Source: Pseudomonadota bacterium (lineage in GTDB: Bacteria > Pseudomonadota > Gammaproteobacteria > Burkholderiales > Burkholderiaceae_C). From it: 64,000 nt of DNA. The notes beneath the pieces were generated by a model that saw only the letters and a list, made by a program, of their open reading frames with translations, had not been told where the DNA came from and ran no database searches. Positions 34,239 through 45,172 of this stretch are shown here, piece after piece. The translations under genes and the position numbers were made by a program. Each line of letters opens with the position of its first letter. Within the stretch, counting starts at the first letter, position 1. The DNA is taken from contig JAEZWW010000117.1 of NCBI GenBank assembly GCA_023442945.1, positions 1 through 64,000 on the forward strand, in the 5' to 3' direction.

Positions 34239-35270
34239 TCAGGAGGCGAGCGGTTGCGCCTGGCGGAAGGCGCGTGGGCTCTGCTGCGCGTGGCTGCGAA
34301 ATGCGCGGGTGAAGGCGCTGATTTCGCTGAAGCCCAATTGCTCGGCAATCTGCGTGACCGGCAACTCGCTTTCTCTCAGCATCCGCTCGGCGTTTTGCAT
34401 GCGGACTTCGGCCAGCAGCGGTTGAAAGCTCACCCCGCGTTCCTTCAAGCGACGCTGCAGGGTGCGTGGCGTCACGCCAAAGTCTGCGGCGGCTTGCGTC
34501 AAGGTGGCGTCGCCCCAGCGGGCGGCCTCGTTCATCCAGGCGCGCAGCGCGTCCTCGAGCAGGTCCGGCTCGTTGTGCTGTGGCATGTGCTGCGCGAGGT
34601 GCAGGCAGAACGCCTGGTAGCGCGCGGCGTTGGCGGTTGCGATCGGTTGAGCCAATACCCGCGTGTTGAAGCACAGCGCGGTGCATGCCGCGCCAAAGGT
34701 CACGGGGGCGTCAAAAAATCGCTGGTACGGCGCCTGTTGACGCGGTGCGGGCGCTGCCAGCATCACATGGTCAAGGGTGCAGGCATGGCCGACCGATCGG
34801 CGCAAGGACCGGTAGATCTTGCCGAGCGTGTACGCCGCGTCCTGCAAACGTTCTGCCACGGCCGGGTCGTGGATCAGGTAGGCCAAACGCGCCGTGTTGT
34901 CCGCCTGGGTGAGCGAGACCGTGGTGCCGGTCTGGCTGACGGGAAAGTAGCGCGTCAGGGCCTGTAGCGCGTGCCCGACGGTGGGGGCGTGGAGGAACAG
35001 CTCCCCAAAGATGCTGCGGGCCGGGTCCGATTCGGCCCCCGCCATGTCCAAGCCCAGGTGATCGCGCCCGCTTTGCTCTGCCGCGCTGGCCAGCATGCGG
35101 GTAAAGCTCAACAGCGAAGTCTTGCGCGCACGCGCAGGGTTCCCTGCCCTGTGCCAAGGGGCGGCTTGCGCAGCGTTGACAGGCGCGTCGCGCAGGAGTC
35201 CGTGCATCAGATTGGAAGCAAGGCGGTGGGCATCGGCGCTGATGGCGCCAACAACGAGTCGGGCGGTCAT
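34239..35270 (-). CDS. AraC family transcriptional regulator with an arabinose-binding-type N-domain
   Basis: 343 residues. The C-terminal double HTH is clear: LTQAAADFGVTPRTLQRRLK, then LPVTQIAEQLGFSEISAFTRAFR and QSPRAFRQ. The N-terminal 200 or so residues look like the sensor domain found in OruR- or ArgR-like AraC proteins (GELFLHAPTVGHALQALTRY). It faces the same way as the amine-catabolic genes and is divergent from the IclR gene, so it is a likely activator of the operon below it. Confidence 0.92.
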   Translation of the reverse strand: MTARLVVGAISADAHRLASNLMHGLLRDAPVNAAQAAPWHRAGNPARARKTSLLSFTRMLASAAEQSGRDHLGLDMAGAESDPARSIFGELFLHAPTVGHALQALTRYFPVSQTGTTVSLTQADNTARLAYLIHDPAVAERLQDAAYTLGKIYRSLRRSVGHACTLDHVMLAAPAPRQQAPYQRFFDAPVTFGAACTALCFNTRVLAQPIATANAARYQAFCLHLAQHMPQHNEPDLLEDALRAWMNEAARWGDATLTQAAADFGVTPRTLQRRLKERGVSFQPLLAEVRMQNAERMLRESELPVTQIAEQLGFSEISAFTRAFRSHAQQSPRAFRQAQPLAS

Positions 35271-35353
35271 GGGGTCAATCTGGAGGTTTCGGGTGGTTGA
35301 AACGCACCGGAATGTTGACGAAAAGTTCTATAAAACGAAAATAAGGTTTTGTA

Positions 35354-35363
35354 ATTTGCAAAT
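35354..35363. promoter_or_regulatory. Palindrome in the araC/iclR divergent promoter region
   Basis: ATTTGCAAAT is a perfect 10-bp palindrome, 57 bp before the IclR start, in an AT-rich part of the 150-bp gap. Either regulator could bind it. Evidence is only symmetry and position. Confidence 0.3.
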
Positions 35364-35420
35364 GCAATACGGGCATCAGGGCAAACCCTGGTGTGCCAAC
35401 AGGGCACAATTCACAGGGAC

Positions 35421-36185
35421 ATGAACAACACCCTCATCAAAGGCTTGGCCATCATCGAGTTGCTGGCGCACAGCGAGCGGCCCCTGGGGCTGACCGATAT
35501 CGCCAACGAGCTCCAACTGGTCAAGAGCAATGTTCACCGCCTGTTGGGGGCGCTGACGGATGCGCGCTTCATCGTGCGCGATCCGCAATCGGGCCGGTAC
35601 ACGGCGGCGATCAAGCTGTGGGAATTGGGGTCGGCGGTGCTGTCCAAGCTGGATTTGCGCGTGCACGCCGAGCAGGTGATGGATGGCCTGCTGGACCAGA
35701 CGCGCGAGACCGTGCACCTGTCGGTGCTGGACGGCGACGAGGTGGTGTACGTGCACAAGCTCGACAGCCCGAACCCGGTGCGGGCGTACTCACAGATTGG
35801 CGGGCGCGCGCTCGCCTACTGCGTGGCCACGGGCAAGGCCATGTTGGCCTTTCAGGCCGTGCCGGCGCTGGAGCGCCTGGCGCAGCGGCTGGAGGCCCGC
35901 ACCCCGCAAACCCTGGTTGAGCCTGAGCGCTTCCTGCAGGAGATGGCGCGCATCCGTTCGCAGGGCTACGCGATCAACAAGGGCGAGTGGAACGAGAACG
36001 TGTACGGCATCGCTTCGCCGGTGCGCGACGCCAGCGGGCGCGTGGTGGCCGCACTGGGCCTGTCGGGCCCGCGTGAGCGCTTCAAGACCACGCAGATGCG
36101 CGGGTTTGCCCCGCTGATCGTGTCGGCGGCGCTGCAGATTTCAGAGCGCCTGGGCGCGCGTGAAAGCCTGCCGGTCTGGCGTTGA
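35421..36185 (+). CDS. IclR family transcriptional regulator
   Basis: 254 residues. N-terminal winged HTH (KGLAIIELLAHSERPLGLTD, then LVKSNVHRLLGALTDARFI) and C-terminal effector domain (VDGLLDQTRETVHLSVLD region, ATGKAMLAF, GEWNENVYGIASPVRDASG). The ATG at 35421 gives the standard short lead into the HTH. It is divergent from the AraC-type gene at the head of the catabolic array, so it may repress part of that array. Confidence 0.93.
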   Translation: MNNTLIKGLAIIELLAHSERPLGLTDIANELQLVKSNVHRLLGALTDARFIVRDPQSGRYTAAIKLWELGSAVLSKLDLRVHAEQVMDGLLDQTRETVHLSVLDGDEVVYVHKLDSPNPVRAYSQIGGRALAYCVATGKAMLAFQAVPALERLAQRLEARTPQTLVEPERFLQEMARIRSQGYAINKGEWNENVYGIASPVRDASGRVVAALGLSGPRERFKTTQMRGFAPLIVSAALQISERLGARESLPVWR

Positions 36186-36238
36186 TGGGCTGACCCGTCA
36201 ACCGGCGCACCGCCCGCGTCACCGCGGTGCGATGGACT

Positions 36239-37606
<1,368 letters not shown>

Positions 37607-37646
37607 GGCGGGATGGCGGTGGGCGGGGGCGTGCAGCGAAGCGTCG

Positions 37647-37712
37647 GATTCAAAGAAAACTGGGTTCTGGCCCTACAACCACCTGCGCGGGCAGCTTCTG
37701 TTTTCATAGCGA
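37647..37712 (-). repeat. Dispersed repeat copy 8, overlapping the GNAT gene end
   Basis: GATTCAAAGAAAACTGGGTT, CTGGCCCTACAACCACCTGC, GCGGGCAGCTTCTGTTTTCA and TAGCGA. The last codons and the TGA stop (37704-37706) of the acetyltransferase gene lie in it. Confidence 0.85.
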
Positions 37713-38225
37713 TTTGGCCATCAGTGCTTTGTCGTGGTACACGCCGTCGACGCAGAGGGCGCGCGCCAGCAGGCCGTAGCGCGCAAAGCCCGCGCCTTCG
37801 TACAGGCGCACGGCGGCGGCGTTGCTGGCGGTGACGCTGAGCAGGACTTGCTTGACGCCGGGCAGCTGGCGCACGTGCGCGTCAAACGCCTGCAGCAAGG
37901 CCGTGCCCACGCCGCGGCCGCGCGCCGGCGTGGCGACCATCATGCCCACCAGGTCGGCCATGTGGCGTTCTTTCTGGCGTTCGGCGCGCACGCAGACGAC
38001 GGCGCCGATCAGCGCGCCGTCGCCGTCGAAGGCACCCAGGATGAAGTCGTCGTCCGGCGGCTGGCCCAGGCGCCGGGCGTAGGTGGACGCGGGCAGCGGG
38101 CTGGCGCTGGCGTAGTCGGACGTGAAGGCCGTGGGCTCGGTCCGCAGGCCCTCGTCGCGCAGCCGCTTGTAGGCGGGCAGGTCGGCGGCGGTCAGCAGGC
38201 GGACGGTGGGCGGGTCGGCAGGCAT
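37704..38225 (-). CDS. GNAT family N-acetyltransferase
   Basis: 173 residues. The acetyl-CoA motif is intact (MMVATPARGRGVGTALLQAF) with the following LSVTASNAAAVRLYEGAGFARYG typical of GNATs. The acceptor is unknown. The ATG at 38225 lies 24 bp after the mobA stop. The gene ends inside a dispersed repeat: the final residues KSL and stop come from the repeat's TCGCTATGA end. Confidence 0.9.
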   Translation of the reverse strand: MPADPPTVRLLTAADLPAYKRLRDEGLRTEPTAFTSDYASASPLPASTYARRLGQPPDDDFILGAFDGDGALIGAVVCVRAERQKERHMADLVGMMVATPARGRGVGTALLQAFDAHVRQLPGVKQVLLSVTASNAAAVRLYEGAGFARYGLLARALCVDGVYHDKALMAKSL

Positions 38226-38248
38226 GGTGCTGGCGCGGGTCAGGGCGA

Positions 38249-38920
38249 TCAAGACCGGATTGGGGCGGTTTCCAGGCGGTGCAGCTCGTCCAGGGTGTTG
38301 GCGTTGGCGAAGGCCAGCGGGTCGTCATCCGGCGCGTCGAACGGCACGACGACCTGGCGGTGCTGCGCGGTCCAGGCGTCGATCTTGCGGCCACCGCCGT
38401 GGGTGAAGCGCATCAGGCTTTCCAGCAGGTCGGCGCGCAGCAGGCAGAACACGGGCTGGGTGCGCACGCGGGTCTGGCCGCTGTCGTCCGTCTCGGGGCC
38501 GGCGGCCATGGCGATATCGGCCTGCTGCGCTTGCAGGGCCTGCGCCAGCCGCTCGCAAAGCGATAGCGGAAAGTTGGGCACGTCGCACGGCAGGGTGAGC
38601 AGATAAGGCGTTTCGCAACGCTCCAACCCGGTCAGAAAGCCGGCCAGTGGACCGGCGAAGTCGGGCAGCGCGTCCGGCCACACCGGCACGCCAAAGGATT
38701 CGTACGCCGCCAGGTTGCGGTTGGCGTTGACCATGACTTCGGCCGGCGGCAAGGTTTGCGCCTGCAGGCGCAGCAGGGCGTGCATCGCCAGTGGCGTGCC
38801 GCGGAAAGTCTGCAAGCCCTTGTCCACGCCGCCCATGCGGCTGCCGCGCCCGCCGGCCAGCAGCAGGGCGGTGATCTGGTCGGACGGAATGGCGGGGGGC
38901 GCGTCGGTAGGGGTGCTCAT
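38249..38920 (-). CDS. mobA: Molybdenum cofactor guanylyltransferase
   Basis: Couples GMP to Mo-molybdopterin, giving the bis-MGD cofactor. 223 residues with the nucleotide-binding motif LLLAGGRGSRMGGVDKGLQ, then NANRNLAAYESFGVPVWPD, the FAGPLAGFLTGLE segment and LPCDVPNFP. The start is set at MSTPTDAP, the first ATG before the motif. It lies with moeA and moaA, all on the minus strand. Confidence 0.95.
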   Translation of the reverse strand: MSTPTDAPPAIPSDQITALLLAGGRGSRMGGVDKGLQTFRGTPLAMHALLRLQAQTLPPAEVMVNANRNLAAYESFGVPVWPDALPDFAGPLAGFLTGLERCETPYLLTLPCDVPNFPLSLCERLAQALQAQQADIAMAAGPETDDSGQTRVRTQPVFCLLRADLLESLMRFTHGGGRKIDAWTAQHRQVVVPFDAPDDDPLAFANANTLDELHRLETAPIRS

Positions 38921-39037
38921 GCGGCGGTTATACCCGCTGGGCTGGCCGCGCTGCGCGGGCCGCGGGGCGGATGGCCGGGTCGGGCGCTGGCGCAGGGGCC
39001 GCGCTGGCGACTCCCGCAGGGTCGCGGCGTCTGTCAA

Positions 39038-39104
39038 ATCGCTATGTTTGTGATAGCTGGTTGCGCAGGTGGTACTAGGGCTGGTGCACCAAAACGCTTG
39101 AATC
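39038..39104 (+). repeat. Dispersed repeat copy 9, upstream of mobA
   Basis: ATCGCTATGTTTGTGATAGC, TGGTTGCGCAGGTGGTACTA, GGGCTGGTGCACCAAAACGC and TTGAATC. It lies in the 315-bp gap between mobA and the lipoprotein gene; the rest of that gap shows nothing I recognise. Confidence 0.85.
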
Positions 39105-39235
39105 GGCGCATTCAAACCTTGTTGTCCAGCGTGGCGATGCGGTAAGGCCAAGGGCGCAGTGCCAGCGATGCGCGACCACCCAAGCGGCTGGCCCGCGCGG
39201 CGCCCCAGCAGGCGCGGCGGGCCGCGGGCGCTGCG

Positions 39236-40135
39236 TCAGCGCACCGTTTCTGTCTCGACCACCATGTCGAGCACGTAGGCGTGGCGCGGCGCGTCGGCCG
39301 GCAGCTGGCCATTCACGGCGCGCGAATAGCGGTTCACGCGCACGATGTTGCGCACGCCGGCCTTGTGCTCATACCCCTCGATGTCGCCCTGGAAGATGCG
39401 CCATGGGCCCACCTTGGTCTTGCGGCCATTGCCGTCGTAGGCGATGTCTCGCACGCGCAGGCACATGGCGTTGCGCATCAGCGGGTGGTTGCAGGACACT
39501 TTTTGCGGCGCGACTTCCAGGAACATGCGCTCACCGGCGCCGCCGTAGCGCGTCTCGGGCGTTGCCTGGCCCGTCAGCTCCCACTGGCTGCCGTCGGCAA
39601 AAGCCAGCATCAGCTGCGGGGTCGCGCCGGGCGCGGCCGCGGTGCGCACCTGGGCGGACTGGGCGGTGGGCAGTTGCTGGGCGACGCGCTGCTCCAGCGC
39701 CATCACACCCGGCTCGGGACAGGCGCGCAAGGTCGCCGCTGCGCGGTGGACGCGCAGCTGGGCGCCTTCCACCTGATAGCCTGCCGTGACAACGTTGCAC
39801 AGGTTGTGCACGCTCACGCGACCGTCCTTGAAAGACAGGCGCATCGGCGGGCGATCAGGCGCGCGCCAACGGGCGTCGTTCTGGCCGCGGGCGTCGCGCA
39901 CGGTGACCAGTTCCCAGGTGTACGCCGGCAATTGGCGCGCCGCGTCGTAGGCCGGCACGGCGGTGATGGGCGGGGGAGACACGGTGGCGGTGCCGGGCGG
40001 GGCAGGCGGCGGTGGCGTGGTTTGCGCGCACGCCGCCAGCAGAGCCGTGGCGGCGACAACGGGACCGACCCGGGCCAGCAGGCCAAGGTGGGACGAACGG
40101 GACGATGCCGGGGCATCGGAGGGGAACAGCGTCAT
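39236..40135 (-). CDS. Lipoprotein with META/HslJ-like and DUF4377-like domains
   Basis: 299 residues. Lipobox LLAACAQ with a Pro-rich linker after the Cys. The first domain (AYTWELVTVRDARGQ, LSFKDGRVSVHNLCNVVTAGY) has the META/HslJ layout. The C-terminal part (EVAPQKVSCNHPLMRNAMCLRVRDI, then IEGYEHKAGVRNIVRVNRY) matches the DUF4377 pattern. Likely an envelope protein of unknown function, possibly stress-related as for HslJ. A 21-codon longer start is possible but would hide the signal peptide. Confidence 0.78.
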   Translation of the reverse strand: MTLFPSDAPASSRSSHLGLLARVGPVVAATALLAACAQTTPPPPAPPGTATVSPPPITAVPAYDAARQLPAYTWELVTVRDARGQNDARWRAPDRPPMRLSFKDGRVSVHNLCNVVTAGYQVEGAQLRVHRAAATLRACPEPGVMALEQRVAQQLPTAQSAQVRTAAAPGATPQLMLAFADGSQWELTGQATPETRYGGAGERMFLEVAPQKVSCNHPLMRNAMCLRVRDIAYDGNGRKTKVGPWRIFQGDIEGYEHKAGVRNIVRVNRYSRAVNGQLPADAPRHAYVLDMVVETETVR

Positions 40136-40290
40136 GTGGCAACTTTCATCAAAGCGCTGCGCCAGGGCAGCTAACCACTCACCGTAACGCATCTCCATGA
40201 CAGGGCGTGTCCGACAACTTCGCCTTTGTCGGCGGGGCAGGCCCCCGCGCTGCGCCCAAGCATGGCGCGCAACGCGGGGCGCCCGCGCGA

Positions 40291-41424
40291 TCAGGCCGCG
40301 CCGGCCGAGGTGCCGGCCGCGGCCGCCCGCTCGACACGCCCGTCGGGGTGCTGGGCAAAGCGCTCGGCCTGGCCGTGGGTGTGCGCCGGGCTGGGCCAGG
40401 GCCAGCCGCCGAATTCGGTGCGCTGGTAGTCCTGGATGGCCTGCAGCAGCTCTTGCTGGGTGTTCATCACGAACGGGCCGCGCGCGGCCACCGGCTCGCC
40501 AATCGGGCGGCCTTGGAGCACCAGCACTTCGATGGTCTCGTCGCCCGGGTTGTGCAGCGGCGCGGGCTGGTCGGCGCGCACCTCGATCATCAGCGGGCGG
40601 TCAGCCAGTTGCGTGCCCACGGCCAGCGTGCGGCCGGTGGTCAGGTACAGCGCGCGGCGCGCGGCGGCCGTTGCAGGCGGCAGCGTCAGGCTGGCGCCGG
40701 GCGCCAGGCGCAGGATCCAGATCGCCACGTCCGCACCGGGCTCGCTGGCCCAGGAATCGGCCGGCGGCGCCAGCGCCTTGACGGGCGCGCCGGTGCTGCC
40801 ATCGGCCAGCACGGGGGCGTAGTCACCGGCGATGACTTCCACCTCGGCGCGGCGCCCGTCGGCGTCGGTCTGCACGTGGTGCGGGATGGCGTCGGCCCAG
40901 AACATGGTGAAGTCGGGCGGCGCCATCTTGCGTTTGGCCGGCAGGTTCAGCCACAGCTGGAACAGGTCCAGCGTGTTGGGCTGGTCGGCGTGCACCATGG
41001 GGAACATCTCGCCGTGCTGCACGCCGCTGCCAGTGGTCAGCCACTGCACGTCGCCTTCGCCATAACGCGCGGTCGCGCCCAGCGAATCGGCGTGGTCGAC
41101 CAGGCCTTTGCGCACGATGGTCACGGTTTCAAAACCGCGGTGCGGGTGCGCGGGAAAGCCCGGCACGCTGTCGCCGTGGTACATGCTCCAGCCGTCCTGG
41201 CGGCTGAAGTCCATGCCGATGTCGCGCCCGGCCAGCAAGGCGGCGTCGGGCCCCAGCGCGCCGTTGCTGGCGGGGTAGTGGTCCTGGTGGTAGGCGCCGA
41301 AGATGAAGGGGTCGATGCCCGGCAGGCGGTTGTCGATGGCTTGGGCGCTGATGATCAGGTCGGCGGCGGGTGGGGTGACGTTGGCCGCGGACGTGTTGGC
41401 CGTGGGGGTGGCGGTGCTGCTCAT
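40291..41424 (-). CDS. Pirin family protein
   Basis: 377 residues, a bicupin. The pirin metal-site motifs are visible: FPAHPHRGFETVTIVRKG and LTTGSGVQHGEMFP, then LDLFQLWLNLPAKRKM. It has a C-terminal extension (about residues 330-377) rich in His and Ala. Pirins bind iron, and some act as quercetin dioxygenases; the role here is unknown. It lies upstream of the lipoprotein gene and downstream of moaA on the same strand. Confidence 0.9.
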   Translation of the reverse strand: MSSTATPTANTSAANVTPPAADLIISAQAIDNRLPGIDPFIFGAYHQDHYPASNGALGPDAALLAGRDIGMDFSRQDGWSMYHGDSVPGFPAHPHRGFETVTIVRKGLVDHADSLGATARYGEGDVQWLTTGSGVQHGEMFPMVHADQPNTLDLFQLWLNLPAKRKMAPPDFTMFWADAIPHHVQTDADGRRAEVEVIAGDYAPVLADGSTGAPVKALAPPADSWASEPGADVAIWILRLAPGASLTLPPATAAARRALYLTTGRTLAVGTQLADRPLMIEVRADQPAPLHNPGDETIEVLVLQGRPIGEPVAARGPFVMNTQQELLQAIQDYQRTEFGGWPWPSPAHTHGQAERFAQHPDGRVERAAAAGTSAGAA

Positions 41425-41523
41425 GTCGGTCTCCGAAGGCGGGCGCACAGCGCGTCCGCGAAGCCTCTTACATGGGGGCGAAAGCGCCGTTTCGCAAGCT
41501 TGGGCGCGGCCCGCGCGCAGCCG

Positions 41524-42660
41524 TCAGCCGCCGATGTAGCTCATCTCGACCCGCTTGGGGCCGCCCGCGCCGGTGTCGGCCGGCAGGCTGGCGCGCAACT
41601 CGCTGTAACGGTCGCTGCGGCCTTGCCAGATGGCGGCCAGCGCGCCGTCCAGCGCGGCGGTGTCGGCGCCGCCGCGCAGCAGCGCGCGCAGGTCGTAGCC
41701 CTGGCTGGCGAACAGGCACAGGAACAGCTTGCCGTCCATCGACAATCGCGCGCGGTTGCAGTCGCCACAGAAGGCGTGCGTCACGCTGCTGATGAAGCCC
41801 ACCTCGCCCAGCGCCGGGTCGTGCCGCCCGTCGGCGCCGGCATAGCCCCAGCGCTGCGCCGTCTCGCCGGTCTGGCTGGCTTGCAGCGGCACCAGGGCGA
41901 ACTCGCTTTGCAGCAGCGCCAGCACCTGGTCCGACGGCAGCACCTCGTCCATGCGCCAGCCGTTGGTGGCGCCCACGTCCATGAATTCGATGAAGCGCAG
42001 CACGATGCCGCTGCCGCGGAAATGCCGCGCCATGGGCAGGATCTGCGCTTCGTTGGTGCCGCGCTTGACCACCATGTTGACCTTGATCGGCCCCAGGCCC
42101 GCGGCGCGCGCGGCGTCAATGCCGGCCAGCACGCTGGCGACGGGGAAGTCCACGTCGTTCATGTCGCGGAAGACGGCGTCGTCCAGCCCGTCCAGGCTCA
42201 CGGTCACGCGGCGCAGGCCGGCGGCTTTCAGCGCCTCGGCCTTGCGCGCCAGCAGGCTGCCGTTGGTGGTCAGCGTGATGTCCAGCGGCTCGCCCGCGGG
42301 CGTGCGCAGCGCGGCCAGCTGGGCGATCAGCGTTTCGATGCCCTTGCGCAGCAGCGGCTCGCCGCCCGTCAGGCGCAGCTTGTGCACGCCGTGCGCGACA
42401 AAGCGCTCGGCCAGGCGCGTGATTTCTTCAAACGACAGCAGCGCGCTGTGCGGCAGGTAGCTGTAGGTGTTGTCGAACACCTCCTTGGGCATGCAGTAGC
42501 TGCAGCGGAAGTTGCAGCGGTCCGTCACGCTGATGCGCAGGTCGCGCAGCGGCCGGCCGCGCGTGTCCAGCAGCGTGCCGTCCGCCGCAACGGACGCAGA
42601 CGGCGGCACCGCCAGCGTCGCCGTGCGGTGATCGACCAAGGGAATGACTCGTTCGCCCAT
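41524..42660 (-). CDS. moaA: GTP 3',8-cyclase
   Basis: Radical-SAM enzyme of the first molybdopterin step. 378 residues. The N-terminal cluster is CNFRCSYCMP (Cys49, Cys53, Cys56); the second cluster is near HAFCGDCNRARLSMDGKLFLC, and the C-terminus ends in the functional Gly-Gly (SYIGG). TGGEPLLRKGIETL and LTTNGSLLARKAEAL are family-typical. The start is set at MGERVIPL. Upstream is a repeat copy rather than an evident molybdenum riboswitch. Confidence 0.96.
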   Translation of the reverse strand: MGERVIPLVDHRTATLAVPPSASVAADGTLLDTRGRPLRDLRISVTDRCNFRCSYCMPKEVFDNTYSYLPHSALLSFEEITRLAERFVAHGVHKLRLTGGEPLLRKGIETLIAQLAALRTPAGEPLDITLTTNGSLLARKAEALKAAGLRRVTVSLDGLDDAVFRDMNDVDFPVASVLAGIDAARAAGLGPIKVNMVVKRGTNEAQILPMARHFRGSGIVLRFIEFMDVGATNGWRMDEVLPSDQVLALLQSEFALVPLQASQTGETAQRWGYAGADGRHDPALGEVGFISSVTHAFCGDCNRARLSMDGKLFLCLFASQGYDLRALLRGGADTAALDGALAAIWQGRSDRYSELRASLPADTGAGGPKRVEMSYIGG

Positions 42661-42734
42661 GGGGCGATTATCCCCTGCGCGGCGCACCTGTGCAGGTGGG
42701 TGCATAGGTAACCGGGCGACGTGGTGGGGTTGGG

Positions 42735-42802
42735 AAATGCTTTAAAAAAGATAGCTGGCTGCGCAGATGGCACTAAGGCTGGCGCGCGAAAGGGCTTGAA
42801 AC
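42735..42802 (+). repeat. Dispersed repeat copy 10, between moaA and the redoxin gene
   Basis: AAATGCTTTAAAAAAGATAG, CTGGCTGCGCAGATGGCACT, AAGGCTGGCGCGCGAAAGGG and CTTGAAAC. It lies in the divergent gap between moaA and the TlpA-like gene. Confidence 0.85.
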
Positions 42803-42882
42803 GTCCGTCCGCGCGGCTCGCATGGCGTGGCGGCGCCAAGCAGGCCGCGGCACGCCCATCCCTACGCCGCTACGATGGCGGC

Positions 42883-43419
42883 ATGCCCGAACCACGCCTG
42901 CCGCAGCCCCCGATCACTCTCACCCGGCGCACGCTGCTGACCGCACTGCCGATTGGCTTGGCGCCTGCCTGGGCCGTCGCGCAAAAGGCCGCGCCCCAGC
43001 CGCTGCCCGCCGTCGGCACCGCGCTGCCGCTGGCCCCCGCGCCGCTGATCGGCGGCGGCCGCTTCGACCCGGCGCAAGCCCAGGGCAGGCCGGTCGTCCT
43101 GTACTGGTGGGCCAGCTGGTGCCCGTTCTGCGCCCAGCAAAGCCCGGAGATGCAAAAACTCTGGGCCGCGCAAAGCGGGCGCGGCTTGCAGATGTTGGCG
43201 CTGTCGATCGACAAGAAGCCTGAAGACGCCGCCGCTTACCTGGCGCGCAAGGGCTACACCTTCCCGGCCGCGTGGCTCAGCCCCGACTTGGCCAAGGCCT
43301 ACGCCAAACCCGACGGCCTGCCCGTCACCGTGGTGCGCGGCAAGGACGGGCGTGTGGTGCAGGCCGAAAAAGGCCAGCTGTTTGCCGAAGACGTGGCCGA
43401 GCTGGCGCGCTGGGTGTGA
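42883..43419 (+). CDS. TlpA-like thiol-disulfide oxidoreductase
   Basis: 178 residues exported by a twin-arginine-like signal (TLTRRTLLTALPIGLAPAWA). The redox site is WCPFC (Cys80, Cys83) in VVLYWWASWCPFCAQQSPEM; the cis-Pro region is DGLPVTVVRGKDGRVV. This is the layout of periplasmic TlpA/ResA proteins used in cytochrome c or copper-site maturation; the partner is unknown. Confidence 0.9.
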   Translation: MPEPRLPQPPITLTRRTLLTALPIGLAPAWAVAQKAAPQPLPAVGTALPLAPAPLIGGGRFDPAQAQGRPVVLYWWASWCPFCAQQSPEMQKLWAAQSGRGLQMLALSIDKKPEDAAAYLARKGYTFPAAWLSPDLAKAYAKPDGLPVTVVRGKDGRVVQAEKGQLFAEDVAELARWV

Positions 43420-43436
43420 CGCGGCTTGGGTGTGTC

Positions 43437-43501
43437 TGCTATGAATGTCGTAGCTGTCCGCGCAATTGCCCGTAGGGCTAGCGGCCGATTTCTTTCAAAT
43501 G
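43437..43501 (+). repeat. Dispersed repeat copy 11, between convergent genes
   Basis: TGCTATGAATGTCGTAGCTG, TCCGCGCAATTGCCCGTAGG, GCTAGCGGCCGATTTCTTTC and AAATG, filling most of the 92 bp between the redoxin gene and the SDR gene. Confidence 0.85.
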
Positions 43502-43511
43502 CGCGCGGTGC

Positions 43512-44276
<765 letters not shown>

Positions 44277-44434
44277 GCAAAGCTCTCCTTGGGGCTAAAA
44301 AGGGACAGGGGTGTGAAGCAACCCGCAGTGTAGCCAGCGGCGGCATACCCCCTGTGCCCAGCGGCGCGCAAACGCACTACCATGGCCGCTTCGATTTCCT
44401 GCAACCTCTTTTTGGCAAAGGCTTCGCCCCCACC

Positions 44435-45124
44435 ATGTCCGCTTCCCTCGTCGACGACCTGATGCGCCAACTGCAAGGCGCGCCCACCGGCCAGATCGCC
44501 CAGCAGCTGGGCACCGACCCCAACACCGCCGCCAGCGCCATTGAAGCGGCGCTGCCGATGCTGCTGGGCGCGCTGGGCCGCAACACCCAACAACCGGGCG
44601 GCGCGGCCGACCTGTTCGGCGCGCTGCAGCGCGACCACGGCGGCGGCGGTGCTGGTGCCATGGACCTCGGCGGTTTGCTGGGCGGCTTGCTTGGCGGCGG
44701 CGCTGGCAACGCGGGGGCGATGGGCGGCCTGGGCGGTCTGCTGGGCAGCGTGCTGGGCGGCGGCGCACCGGCCAGCCGCCAGATGGATGCTGGCGGCATC
44801 CTCGGCCACATCTTCGGCGGCCAGCAGTCGCGCGCCGAAAGCGGCCTGGGCCAGGTCACGGGCATGAACAGCGGCCAGGCCGGCAATCTGCTGAAGATCC
44901 TGGCGCCGATCGTCATGGCCTTTCTGGCCAAGCAGGTCATGGCGCGCGGCGTGGACGCCGGCGGCCTGGGCAACATGCTGGGCCAGGAGCGCGCGCAGGT
45001 GCAGCAGCGCGGTGGCCTGGGCGGCGGGCTGATGAACGCCGTGCTGGACCAGGACGGTGACGGCGACGTCGACCTGGCCGATTTGCTGAAAATGGGTGGC
45101 GGCCTGCTCGGCGGCCGCCGCTGA
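44435..45124 (+). CDS. DUF937 (YidB-like) protein with an EF-hand-like tail
   Basis: 229 residues, low complexity in the middle (many Gly, Leu, Met). The N-terminus (LVDDLMRQLQGAPTGQIAQQLG, then IEAALPMLLGALGRNTQQPG) is the DUF937 pattern. Near residues 205-216 a calcium-loop-like motif DQDGDGDVDLAD resembles EF-hand or dockerin loops. The start is set at MSASLVDDL. Function unknown. A good intrinsic terminator follows at 45143-45164. Confidence 0.85.
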   Translation: MSASLVDDLMRQLQGAPTGQIAQQLGTDPNTAASAIEAALPMLLGALGRNTQQPGGAADLFGALQRDHGGGGAGAMDLGGLLGGLLGGGAGNAGAMGGLGGLLGSVLGGGAPASRQMDAGGILGHIFGGQQSRAESGLGQVTGMNSGQAGNLLKILAPIVMAFLAKQVMARGVDAGGLGNMLGQERAQVQQRGGLGGGLMNAVLDQDGDGDVDLADLLKMGGGLLGGRR

Positions 45125-45142
45125 CCACACCCTGCCACGCAC

Positions 45143-45164
45143 GCCCGGTTCGCCGGGCTTTTTT
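45143..45164 (+). terminator. Intrinsic terminator after the DUF937 gene
   Basis: Stem GCCCGG-TTCG-CCGGGC (45143-45158) followed directly by six T. It lies 18 bp after the stop codon. Confidence 0.88.
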
Positions 45165-45172
45165 GTGATTGG

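Noticed and set aside
40207..42711. 834-codon frame on the plus strand opposite pirin and moaA
   Set aside because: Both strands cannot be coding here; the minus strand has complete pirin and MoaA motifs, and the plus-strand translation is a His/Gln/Arg/Val-rich shadow.
41400..42882. Molybdenum-cofactor riboswitch upstream of moaA
   Set aside because: The sequence upstream of the moaA start is short and then becomes a dispersed-repeat copy; I see no conserved Moco aptamer features.
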